Source: Biscogniauxia marginata
Lineage: Eukaryota; Ascomycota; Sordariomycetes; Xylariales; Xylariaceae
Direction: 5' to 3'
Length of the DNA stretch: 64,000 nt
Assembly (NCBI GenBank): GCA_022695795.1
Contig: MU404088.1
Coordinates: forward strand, 211,459-275,458
The notes beneath the pieces are model-generated. The model ran no database searches and had not been told where the DNA came from. It was given only the letters and a program-made list of their open reading frames with translations. A program made the position numbers and the translations under genes. Shown one piece after another: positions 11,656 through 22,350 of this stretch. Each line of letters opens with the position of its first letter. The stretch's first letter is position 1.

Positions 11656-11855
11656 ATGTACGGCAAAACTATAATTCTAGCACTCGCTTTCGTGCTGAGC
11701 TTTGCGATTGCCGTTCCTCTGCCGGCATGCAGTAAGTGACGCTTCATATAGTCACCAAGACCCGTCAACAAGCTTAACATAATACAGACGATGTCAAGCC
11801 AATGCCCGAAGGGCCGACAGAGGCCTGCAGCATGCACAAACGCGATACTGTGTAG
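11656..11855 (+). CDS. Small secreted peptide, candidate RiPP-type precursor
   Basis: Two exons, 11656-11731 and 11788-11855, are joined across a 56-base intron with consensus gtaagt donor and tacag acceptor and a ttaac branch-like site. They encode 47 residues. Residues 1-24 form a clear signal peptide: Lys4, a hydrophobic core TIILALAFVLSFAIA, then VPLPA. The mature part of about 23 residues contains Cys25 and Cys39, several Pro and acidic residues, and a Kex2-type K43-R44 followed by DTV and the stop. It starts 532 bases from a UstYa-family gene on the opposite strand, the arrangement expected of a modified-peptide precursor. Unlike ustiloxin or asperipin precursors it has no repeated core. 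It could instead be a plain small secreted protein or effector, or a pheromone-like peptide. Its shortness makes it easy to miss and also lowers certainty. Confidence 0.55.
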
Positions 11856-12989
11856 GTTGGCGATACATAGAGGAGCGTCCATATCGACGTTGATAACAAT
11901 GGAATTGCACGGGGCTGAATCAGACCATGGAGTATTAGTTAGAGGGAACCGGGCATAGTGTGATCAGTTCCAGACATTGTTTATTTGTGGATGATGGGTA
12001 TAGGCATAGATCGGCGGACGATAATGCAATACATGTAGAGTGCCACTCATTCTAGCTATTCAGAGCAGATCTCCTACCCAAAATTGATGACCACGGAAGC
12101 TTCCAAAGCCTAAGTATCACAAAGTGATTAAGCCCGTAACCATAAGATCTGCCAGTCGGGCGTCCTGCTGTTATTATACTGCTGTATTTCAACGGGCGTT
12201 AAGAAAGCGGTGAACACGAGAGACGCCCAATAAGGTATCGAATTCTAGCTACAACATTAAGTGGATGGTACCACGGCTGTATTATCTGTTGTGTAGCGTC
12301 GTAACTGAATCCCACCGAGGAGAGCGGCCCGAGAATGAGGGAGACACCATCGAGCGAGGCTGCATGACGCAATGATGTCTCAGTACCAGGCATCAACCAA
12401 ATCAAGAAAACAGAGCGTTCTCCAAGCCGACTGCTTCAAATGCGGAAAGTCACACCGATATGCAAGTGACTCAATCACCATGTTCCAGCGAAGAAGGAAG
12501 TTGGCTGGCTAGGTGGGAGAGGAATAGCCTTCATATGACAAGATGCGACGGCTTGGGCGATGAGGCTGAACACAGATGTTAGCGAAGTGACTATGTGGTA
12601 ACGGAGTGCAACCGTACCATGTGTTTTGCTTGCTCAAGATCCTGGAGGATTTGGTGTGTGTTGCAATGTGACACTGTGCCAGTTGGGGGCGTCGCAGGCT
12701 TCGGAAAATCACGTTGCTATGTCCTTACCATGCAGCAATCAAAGGTATGTGCGTTGTGTGCTGGGCTATTGGGGTACTATTTCGTTTCCAAACTATGTTA
12801 GCTTGCGAGTTTCAACATCATCTTCCAGGTTATCTATTTATTACTAACGTCTCTTTGGCATGTCCACTTGGCTTAGACGTACCGCACTCGAACCCGCTTC
12901 CCTATAGTGACCTAGGTGTAAGTTCAGCCATGAATTCAAAGATCATGAGACCTCAGAGTGATTGTTGCTCATAAACCCAGTTTTCTAGG
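11856..12989. other. Intergenic, nothing supported
   Basis: Several overlapping short plus-strand ORFs lie at 12595-12974, but none has motifs or a coherent splice pattern. The right end contains the promoter of the Pth11-like gene. Confidence 0.5.
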
Positions 12990-14449
12990 ATGGATGCAGA
13001 TCAAAAGTACTATGAGACATCAGGCCATGTCATTACTGCCGGGATAGCTTTATCTATTTTAGATATCATAGTGCTTACGCTTAGGTTCTGGATACGCAGA
13101 AATAAAAACCAAGGCCTCAAGGCAGACGACTGGCTTATACTACTAGCCACGGTTAGTCTGTCAGTAATCTCTCATGAGTCGAATCACTGACCTTGCTGTG
13201 CCAAATAGATCTCGACTGTGGCTATTGGTATATCCATGGTCTATGGCGCTTCTCAAGAAGCACTTGGGTATCGCACAAAGATTCCCTCGGCGTTCACAGG
13301 GAATTCATTTGACATTATGACCGATCAACTCACTATGACTTCAAAGGTATATACATCCACCAATGAATTGTATCTTTTCTGATGTGCCGTTGTAGATAGA
13401 ATTCGCCTTTGCTCTGCTACTTCCTTTGACCCTTGGTTTCGTTAAAGCCAGCTTCCTGTTCTTCTACATGCGGATTTTCGTTGTAGACAAGAAAGGCCTG
13501 AAAAATATTCTATTAGTTGGACTTATCGCATTTGTTAGTCTATGGGCAATTGCCTTCATTCTTGCGACACTGTTTGGCTGCAAATTAGACGTCGCGGCTC
13601 ATTGGGGTTCGACTCACGATCTCGAGACCAAATGCGTGGGGAGTATGCAAGTGGTGTTGGTCCTTTGCATAACAGATTTCCTCGTCGATTTAGTTATAAT
13701 TTGCATCCCAATCCCATTGGTAAGAACTGGCCTTGAGAACGGTTGTTGAACAATCAATATGCCATATGACCATGGAAAACTAACTATTGTTAGGTCTGGC
13801 GTTTAAATCTATCAATGAGAAACAAGATTGCCATTTGTGCCGTCTTCTTGCTAGGATCAGTGTAAGTCGCAGGCATCTCTTGTTACCAATTACTTCCATG
13901 ACTTGTCTTCAGTTAGAAAGCTATTATGAGCTAACATTCGACAGAACTGTTGCGGCTTCCTTGACGCGCCTTATCGTTGAGGCTCGTGCGGTGGCAATTG
14001 GCTTTGCCCCTGGCAGTGACTCCGTCCGTAAGTCTACGTATAATGAGTTGTGACGAAGCATGTCTGAAAGAGAGAAAGTCGTGATAACAGAGTACATCTA
14101 TTGGGGGTTCGTTGAATGCGCGGCTGCAATACTTGCCGCATGCCTGCCAACCCTCCAGGCCTTGGTTACTAAAGACATGAATCTTCAGCGGTCCATACAT
14201 CCCAGAACCTTGTTTAAACCACGGTTTAATGGCTGGCCCCAGTCATTAAAAAGGTTTAGGGTTGATGAAACCCCCCTTGTTCCTATGGTTCCCGTCAGGC
14301 TCAGATATACCGGTTCGAACGACAAGGGCAGCGGCGGCGTTTTCTATTCGGGGCCGTCTACGGCGCTGCGTAGCGTCAGGAGCGAAGCACCACTCATCAG
14401 CACCGAAACGATTCTACCAACACAAGCCAGAGTGAGAGAAGGATTGTGA
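12990..14449 (+). CDS. Pth11-like integral membrane protein (fungal rhodopsin-like domain)
   Basis: I place six exons: 12990-13151, 13209-13346, 13396-13719, 13794-13861, 13945-14027 and 14091-14449, giving 377 residues with all phases consistent. It belongs to the large fungal family of seven-helix proteins typed as Pth11-like or fungal rhodopsin domain, plasma-membrane proteins of mostly unknown ligand. Seen features are helix 1 (HVITAGIALSILDIIVLTLRFWIRR), the family motif KADDWLILLAT, helix pairs LTLGFVKASFLFFYMRIF and LVGLIAFVSLWAIAFILATLFGC, and CITDFLVDLVIICIPIPLVWRL. Next are MRNKIAICAVFLLGS and YIYWGFVECAAAILAACLPTL. The C-terminal tail of about 100 residues is hydrophilic. No CFEM domain is seen. 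It is downstream of the UstYa/peptide pair and may or may not belong to that locus. Confidence 0.85.
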
Positions 14450-15684
14450 GCCGTTCACTTAATGAGCGGGAGTATAGTTTAGTTCCGATATCATACGGGT
14501 ATAGAAGGTCCCACCATTGTGGTGCTTAAGCTTCGAGGCATTCTTGGACTGTCACTCAGTGGAGTATATGGTGTATTTTTCAGATAGATATGTAGTAATA
14601 TCATGAAAGTTTCAGCGACTTGCTGTGTTCGAGGGCAAAACATCCACCAAAGAATTTTATATATATATTTTGGGGGGGGCGCCACCCAAAATAGACTTGG
14701 TAAGGGGGAGCCAGCGACCCTAAGGTTACCTCACGAGGACTCGGAGGGCTCTCGGAGTCTTAAGATACCAAATAGTAACGTATATATAAATACTTTATAA
14801 TAAGAATTATGTATTATAATATTAATAAACAGATTTAAGTCGTTTTTATTAAAAAAAGAACCTCAAATAATTAAAATAATATTAAATTATTTATATAAAC
14901 CGTTTAATTTATAAAAATTTTTAAAAATTATTTAATTTTAATTATTTAATAAAGTGATTATTTTATTAAATAAATAAGTACTACCTAGGTATTAATTATA
15001 ATAATTTATATTAATGCTTTTTATATATTTAACTAGTTAGTAATTTTATTAAAACAAGGGCTACACACTTAAACCAGGGGATTCTTTTTTAAGCCTCCTT
15101 TATTATTTAACGAAAGGCATCACTTCATCTTAACGTGCCTAATGCTTGAAGCTTCGCCTCAAGGATTAAGCCGACCATATTAGCCACTAGTCCTGGTGCT
15201 TTCTAAACCCTCTCATTGGAGTTCACTCTTTAACAGCAATGAGGTGGAAATATTTACTGGCCGAAATAAATTAAATAAATCTATCTCGAGAGACATAAAC
15301 CATGATGACTAGACCTGAACTAACTGTGCCTCGTCTAATAGTCGATTAGAGCAATCACGGTCCAGTGCAAACTAAGCAAATTAACATGTACTGTCAACTA
15401 TACAGCTTTTGACGTGATCAAATCATGTGAACTGCATTGTGTCGAATGACCATTATCACGTCGTCTCCTTTGATTGTAATTAGGCTCAAACAAAGACTCA
15501 ATCCGATTGTATTATGTCTATCAGGATTTATATAAAGCATAACCTTTGCGCTATTGGTATGGCATCGCCGATTTTCTTATTACGAGAAAAACCTTATAAT
15601 CGCAAATTCATGCTAAATCATATACAAATACAAAACAACACAAAACCATTGATACCCCTACGTTACCATCACATACATGAAAAA
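14450..15684. other. Intergenic with AT-rich RIP-like island
   Basis: A G-run and short GC-rich piece at about 14670-14760 is followed by an AT-rich block from 14770 to about 15120 with no open frame, probably a RIP-degraded transposon remnant. The rest, to 15684, is the promoter side of the CVNH gene. Confidence 0.5.
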
Positions 15685-16197
15685 ATGAAGATATCATACT
15701 CTCCCGCATCAACGCTCCTATTCCTCCCCTTCCTAAGCAGCAGCATACCTGCGGTTGCTAACGCCCAACCTCTTTTCGACTTACGCACCCCGTCGTCCTC
15801 GTTTGTGGGGCGCATGGAGATCGCCGACATATACAAGAAGACGCTGCTCAACGCACCGTGCACGAAGATCCGTCTGACGGACCGATACGTGCTGCGGGCG
15901 ACGTGCGAGTCGATAATGGGACCCGCCGTCGACACGGCGCTTGACCTCAACGGCTGCTTTGCCAACTACCTCGGCTCGCTGGCGCGCGTGAGGGACGGCA
16001 AGGGCGGCTTCGGCGGGTCATGTGATTCCTGCGAGCTGCAGGGCACCAAGCTCGCCTGCGAGTGCCGGATCGGCGCCGAGGCTAACGGGGGGATGAGGCA
16101 CAGCGAGGTCGAGCTTGATGACTGGGATGTCGTCCAGGTTAATCTGGATACGGGGCTGCTGCAGTGTATGGACACGTTTGGCCTTGAGAAGAGATGA
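15685..16197 (+). CDS. Secreted cyanovirin-N-like (CVNH) protein
   Basis: This is an uninterrupted ORF of 170 residues from the ATG at 15685; the frame is open further upstream, but this ATG begins a clear signal peptide (TLLFLPFLSSSIPAVANA, residues about 10-27). The CVNH module follows with hallmark spacing: YVLRATCES, TALDLNGCFANYLGSL, GGFGGSCDSCELQGTKLACECR, and SEVELDDWDVV ending in GLLQCMDTF. CVNH proteins are small beta-rich lectins that often bind mannose-type glycans. The fungal ones are mostly of unknown role, some being cell-wall or defence related. Here about six Cys are present, more than in the classical two-disulfide form, suiting a secreted protein. GC is higher than in the AT island upstream. 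The domain call is good; the ligand is unknown. Confidence 0.82.
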   Translation: MKISYSPASTLLFLPFLSSSIPAVANAQPLFDLRTPSSSFVGRMEIADIYKKTLLNAPCTKIRLTDRYVLRATCESIMGPAVDTALDLNGCFANYLGSLARVRDGKGGFGGSCDSCELQGTKLACECRIGAEANGGMRHSEVELDDWDVVQVNLDTGLLQCMDTFGLEKR

Positions 16198-18281
16198 GGA
16201 TGGTGAGGGTGGAACTTTGTTGGTTTTGATCATTTGACTGACCATGATCAATCCCCCGAACGCAAACCTCATGATTTCAGAGGATTACTCTGAGAAGCCT
16301 TGGCGATGACCGAGTGCTGCTCATTCTTATGCACACGCAGAAGACACATGCCAGGAACTACCATCGATCAACTGAGAACCACAAGATAGACTATTTCGAG
16401 ACGGTATCTGTAGAGAAAGGTTATGAGGAAGGAAATTTTTTTTTCTTTGTATTAAAATAAAAATTGCATTTTAATGTATATCAGCTGCTTGGCTGTTCAT
16501 TGCGAGCGACTATTTGGCGTTGGAAATCATTAGGGTCCTTTTTCCATGTACATATGGTTAAAATCTAAAGAAAATATCCTATGAAAGAAACCCTGAGTAT
16601 AGACCATAACACACTTCAACTAATTATACTACCTACGAAAAAGAGGAATCCATATTCTATTTCGAAGAGTACTGTGACCCTAGGAAACGAAAACGCAGGG
16701 AAGAGAGCGAGAACAATAATAACTTTCCATAACTAACTTCAACGTGAGGTATACAGCTCTGACATCTAATTCTTATAACTTCAAAAGCAGCGTATCGTTC
16801 CGCAAAATTATTTCTTAACAGAGCCATCGCCACCTAACCATTGACACATAGAAGTTACTAACCCCACGCCCCTCATTCAACAAAGTCAGCTTGAGCGCCG
16901 TACTGTGTCATTGGATCCAGATACCTTGATGAATTGCCAAGAATTGGGGCCCCCAAGATGATTGATTTCCCCAATATTTCCCCATTCCCTTCTAGTCTGG
17001 GAAGGGAAATTGCCATTTTCGGCGAAAACGGTTTAGTCTCCTGCAGCTAGTTCCGCGGAGCACCACCAGACATATCTCACCTAGCCTAGCTTGTAGCCCA
17101 ATGCGAGATCTTCGATCTATGAAGGATTTAACAGCTATCGCTTATCTCCCGCCCTAAATAGCATGCCCAGCACAACGTGGAGTAAATCCGGGGATAAGGG
17201 GGGCGGTCTTGACATGTCATTAGAGTCTAGAGCCGTCCAACAGGAAAGCGACCTAGTAGATGACGAAGGGAGTGTAGAATGGTACAAGTATTTATAGCCC
17301 TATGACTTTAGCCTTGCACCGTCGTGAACAGTTCTCACGCCGACAGCCATGAAATATTATTTGTACAGCCCCAACACGGAAACGCGAGTTCAAGAAGGCT
17401 AGAAGTTATAGAAACAGAAAGCCAAATAAAGGGTAGTTATTGTTCTTGTCAACAACTCCCGTGCCGGATAGCAACATCTATCCACAAGGTCTAGAGTATC
17501 TGCCGACGACTTGAGGAAAAACGTTCATTACCTCGAGCACATCGAGGACGATGTCTCTTCAATCCCTATCAAGAACTTGAACGCGAAAGATAAACCAAGA
17601 CTGGAAAATACGCATGGCTCGTTTCCATTGCCCAGATGACTGTTTGGCGGCTGATAGTCGGCTTTGGTGTTGGGCCGCCGCTATGAGTTTTCTTCCCCAT
17701 GTCATTCCCGCAAACCTCCGTGCCTTGTTCTCTACTTATAGGACAATGCCAATCTCGCAATTATGCGGTTTCAACTCGCTCATGTATTATTATTACTCGC
17801 CACTTAATTTCTCACCGGTGTGTTACTAAATATTTACCTTCATCTTCTAGTACAGATGGTAGAGAGATTTTCGCGGATGGCTTTGGTGTTCAGCGAGCGA
17901 GACAAGTCCAAAAGCAGATAAAGGTCCAGGGGAGTAGCAATTATTAAAGCACCATGGCTAAAGTGTAGAGTACTATCTAATTTTATGTTACTTATTACAT
18001 TGTTTAGGATCTTGAAGCGTGGAGATAGCCAGACTAGTATTAGATTTGAAGAACACATATATGACGATATCTTGTATCTATTGTAAACTACAGTTTAACA
18101 CTTGTAGATAGATTGGAGAAAGATGAATATGTAAAGAAATGCGCCAGATGGAATGACTGAGGGTTGGTATCCAGGGTAGAATCCGTTTTCATGCTCTATA
18201 GGGTCAATGCAGCGTAGAGAAGACAGTTTAGCACATACTAACCATATATTGTGCATATAAATGATATTTCGAACTTTACTA
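16198..18281. other. Long intergenic stretch, nothing supported
   Basis: About 2.1 kb with only short, motif-free ORFs on both strands (for example 17614-17829). I see no RNA gene and no repeat structure. Confidence 0.5.
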
Positions 18282-18537
18282 CGGTTATCCCTTTTAAAAG
18301 TTAAGGCTTGCCAAGACTCTTGGCTTGCTTCGCTGACACTTCGCTGACAACTGGTTGCTGCCGTGCTTTAAGGAGCTTAGCGGTCAGCTCCCCTATACTT
18401 ACAGTGGGCTTAGTGGATAACCCACCTGTAAGTATAGGGCATTTAGCGGACTCAGTCTTAATTTGCCAGCTGTTAAAAAAGTTTCAGTGGAGCAGCCAAG
18501 AGTCTTGGCAATCCTTAACTTTTGAAAGGGATAACCG
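18282..18537. mobile_element. Fold-back MITE (Tc1/mariner type, TA target)
   Basis: A 256-bp element is bounded by inverted repeats of about 45 bases. The left end begins CGGTTATCCCTTTTAAAAG and continues through TTAAGGCTTGCCAAGACTCTTGGC. The right end is its near reverse complement, finishing CTTTTGAAAGGGATAACCG. Both ends are flanked by TA (18280-18281 and 18538-18539), the duplication of Tc1/mariner elements. A second inverted pair lies inside (CCCTATACTTACAG at about 18391 and CTGTAAGTATAGGG at about 18426), so the whole element could fold into a long hairpin. It contains no ORF and is non-autonomous. Confidence 0.85.
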
Positions 18538-18539
18538 TA

Positions 18540-19602
18540 GCCTAATACGAGTCAGATGCCAGCCCCGTTAAATGGCAGGAAAGGCCATAACCCCATGGAG
18601 AAATTGATCTCACCCCCATGTACCTTAAGACCCAACCAAAGAGCCTTATTATAGCATGTATTGAACACTGCAGCATGGCTGGCAGCCAAGGCCCATGAGC
18701 CAATAGTATCCACTTTATGTCGCCGAGAATTTCCCTGTTGAGTTTGCGGCTCACACAGTATAAAATAGTCATTCTTACTATATAATTACTTAGGATCACA
18801 GTGTTTAGCTAGTCCAAGGTACTTTTCTCCTAGGCTCTGAATGACACTTTCTTAATTATTAGATACTAATCTAGCGTGTTCAATGGCGTGTTTCAATAGA
18901 TGATATCTATATACCTAGTTAGCTACCTACCCAGTGTATGACTTAAAGCGAACATATGGTTACATAATCATTGGCGGTGAGCTTTCCTCTAGCTTTCCCC
19001 TGGTTTGTTTTGTCTTTTTCACGAAACCTTCTGAACGGGGGGCGGGAGATGGAGGTTGGTGATGACTATTTGTCACGAAATTTTGTCAGCATAGTAGCTT
19101 GCATGTAGAAAAAGAGCTTTCACTAAAAAACTCCCTATAGTATGCTAGATATAGCTTAGTACGAGAAGCAAGACAGTTATATCAAGCACATACCACAGTA
19201 AGAATATGCAGTATGACACAGTATCGTACTTATAACCGCATGTCCTCTACCACCTAAACCGCCGATTCCTGCATTTGCTATGGTCAGCTGGGGCGAAGAG
19301 AACCCACATCGTTTCCATGACTGGATGAAGTGGAACAACACCGACAGGTCCCCTAACTTCTATAGAAGCACGATGCCGTCAGTCACCGCAGCAGGATTCG
19401 CAACCATTCAGGGGGAGAAAGTCATTATAGGGGAGGTTGACTGCACTTTCAATACACCCCAGTCATTCCTAAACGCATAAGTACTGCGTTCTCCTACACA
19501 CCATTCGGGTCAATTTGAATAAATTTACGGCTTGTGAACCTGTCTATGTAGGCCCATCATCTCCCCTGTATTCCTGTCATCTTCCATCATAACCGTCTCA
19601 TA
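18540..19602. other. Intergenic, nothing firm
   Basis: A 66-residue plus-strand ORF at 19280-19480 has no recognised domain and no clear promoter. A minus-strand ORF at 18542-18799 may be a transposon relic but shows no diagnostic motif. The right end is the promoter of the dehydrogenase gene. Confidence 0.4.
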
Positions 19603-20768
19603 ATGTCACAACGAAAGCTTAAGGTCGGTGTCGCGGGCCTCGGCCGCATGGGCGCCCGACATGCCCTGAACTTCGCGCAGCGCACTCCCCGTGCAGATCT
19701 TGTGGCCGCCTTTACACCGGATCCGAAAGAAAAGGCATGGGCAGCGACAGCGCTCCCCGACGTTGCCGTCTACAATGACTACGATGAGATGCTCAAGCAT
19801 CCGGGCCTGGAGGCAGTGATCGTTGCCTCGGTAACAACAGTGCACGCAGAGCAGGCCATTAAGGCCATCCAGGCTGACAAGCACGTCCTATGTGAGAAAC
19901 CGCTGAGCACAAGCGTTGAAGTTGTAAGTTATAAGCTATTATGAAAAGTGTCCCCCATCAAATGTTTAAAAAATTTTTTTTCCCCCAATGTTGACTGGCC
20001 CTAAACTAACCTGCGATCGGTGGCTAGTCACAATCCGTAGTAGACGCTGCACAACAAAAACCGCACCTCAAGGTGTTGTGTGGCTTCTCCAGACGCTTTG
20101 ACGCCTCTTACCGCCAGGCGTGGGAACGCGCGAATAATGGCGCCATTGGCAAGGTGTCCGTATTACGCAGTCAAACTTGTGACAAGCTCGACCCGTCGGG
20201 CTTCTTCGTCGCTTACGCTGAATTCAGCGGCGGCATATTTGTCGACTGCAACATCCACGACATCGACCTGGCGCTGTGGTACCTCGGCCAGGATAGCATC
20301 GTCAAGAGCGTTGCAGCTGTAGGCATCACGGCGGTCCAGCCTGATCTGCGGAAGCACAAGGACGTCGACAACGGCGTGGGCATAGTCGAATTCTGGGGAG
20401 GCAAGATCGCCTACTTCTACAGCAGCCGCATGATGGCCGCCGGCCAACACGACATGACGGAGATCATCGGCACAGAGGGCAAACTGACCGTCAACGCCAA
20501 CCCCATAGGCACCCTAGTCGAGATGCACGAGCCTCAAGGCATACGCCGCGAAATCCCAGGCGACTACTACGGCCGCTTCGAATACGCTTTCGTGACTGAG
20601 GCTAACGAGTTCACTGCGGCCTGCCTGGACAACACAGAATTGCCATTCAAGCTTCAAGGTGCCGTGCAAGCCGTGCAGATCGGGTGCGCGCTGCAGGAGA
20701 GCTTGAACTCGGGGAAAAAGATTGACTTCGATGAGAACGGGCGGCGCATCGAAACCCCCAAGCTGTAA
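19603..20768 (+). CDS. Gfo/Idh/MocA family NAD(P)-dependent dehydrogenase
   Basis: Two exons, 19603-19923 and 20028-20768, are joined across a 104-base intron (gtaagt..ggctag), giving 353 residues. The N-terminal Rossmann domain has GVAGLGRMGARHA (residues 7-19). The family motif CEKPLS carries Lys99. After the splice come VLCGFSRRFD and then VDCNIHDIDLALWYLG, with the Asp/His pair used for catalysis in inositol 2-dehydrogenase and relatives. The C-terminal sheet domain (GTEGKLTVNANP) is complete. The enzyme likely oxidises or reduces a sugar or inositol ring; myo-inositol 2-dehydrogenase is the closest functional guess, not proven. The length fits the family and there are no breaks. Confidence 0.88.
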
Positions 20769-22350
20769 TATTACTAATTATCTTGGGCTGATTGGCGAAA
20801 GGGTGATGAATGGCCTACTGAGGTTGATTCGTTTTAGTCAACCCCCGGCTTCTGGGATGGAAATTTAGAAATGGATGGTTCGGTTAACCGGTTCAAACGA
20901 ATAATGGAAATGAAAAGTCCTTCCTCAAGAGTTATGAATCGCTGTATACACAGCATTTCCTTACTGATTCATCGCCAGCAAATACCCATAAAATGTGAGG
21001 TGAAGATATGTGAGGTTTCCTATGATTGTTGTTAGCGGCAGAGGGTAAAACGACATATAATACCTAGATACCTAATCTACCATCAAGAACGGCTGTGGCG
21101 TTACGTCGGCGACGAAACGGAGAGCAACGAAGGACAACAAAAAAGTTTATACTTCATCGTTAAAATAGTAAATTACGGCTGTTTAATTGAATTTAGCATG
21201 GATAAATGATGCCTACCCTAAGGGGTATGTATAATATAATAATGGGACACCTGGGTTTCTGTCATATTATACACGGATAATAGGTAACGTATTGATGATG
21301 TATCTAGATATCAAGAGGGCGTCTTGAGTCATCAAGTTGGAATTCAAGATAGTAGCTATCTAGACTAAGAGAGGTAATGAGCGTGCCTGCATATTGTTTC
21401 CGTTCCTTTCCATTTCTAATGATCATTTGGTCTCGCGGCGATTTCAAGATCGCTCACTGGGTGTCATGTGACTCTAGTCATTTAATCCTTGGTTTGGACA
21501 ATCGGTCAGCAATAGTTATACTATTGAATTGCGGGGATACGGCCCCAGATTCCCCTCTGTACACGTGTATATACTTTGGTGGAGGTATGTGTTGTTAGCA
21601 GTGTTACTAATTAAAGTCCACGTGCCTGAACTCCAGATGAACTCGTCACAATGCAAAACCCTTGCCTCCGCAGAACGTAACACATTAAGGAATTGCGAGA
21701 GGTAAGGGACGACGTCCAATCCAGGTTAACGGCTTATCAATGGAACTAGATTCAGTTGACAATTCTTAACTGCATAAGTAAGCAGCGAAGGTATGGTATG
21801 AACGGTAGGATCCGAACTGCCAGTGTTAGAGGTAGTGCATTCGTAATCCAAAAGATCGTAGCCGAAGAGAGTAGCTGCGGCACTGGTCCTTGCGGCCTGC
21901 CTATAAATGTAACACTTGGCATGTAGGCATCGAAGACTGGAAGATTAAGGATTCTAAACTGGGCGTCCTCCGTGCTAAGACTAGTTACATTTCCTAACAC
22001 GGAAATATCTCCTGTTTTCCCTATAGTTTTGCAACCAAGCCAGCTCCGGTCCCTGAAATCCCACTTCAGAGCTTGGCTGCTAGGCATATGTCGCGGACTA
22101 ATTAGAAGGTCTCTCTCCTTTGCAGCATATTTATGAAGAGCAGCAAATCACCCACCGGGATGCTACTATAATTGAGGGGTCTGCTAATTGGTGGCAATGT
22201 CCTGCCGAAATATTTTCTCCGGCTCGGCAGCGTCATAATGAACCTGCAGTCTCCTATATGAGTACGTGACTTTCCCACTCATCAAAGATGTAGTGGACAA
22301 CGAAGCGATCGAAAACCTCATCCTCGCGACTAGTAAACGAGAAATAAACC
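20769..22350. other. Intergenic, nothing supported
   Basis: About 1.6 kb with scattered short ORFs only. A motif-free minus-strand ORF at 21752-22087 is not supported. The last 200 bases serve as promoter for the beta-helix gene. Confidence 0.5.

Noticed and set aside
12595..12974. Cys-rich short ORFs as a CFEM or effector gene
   Set aside because: Three overlapping frames, no signal peptide and no CFEM spacing of eight Cys.
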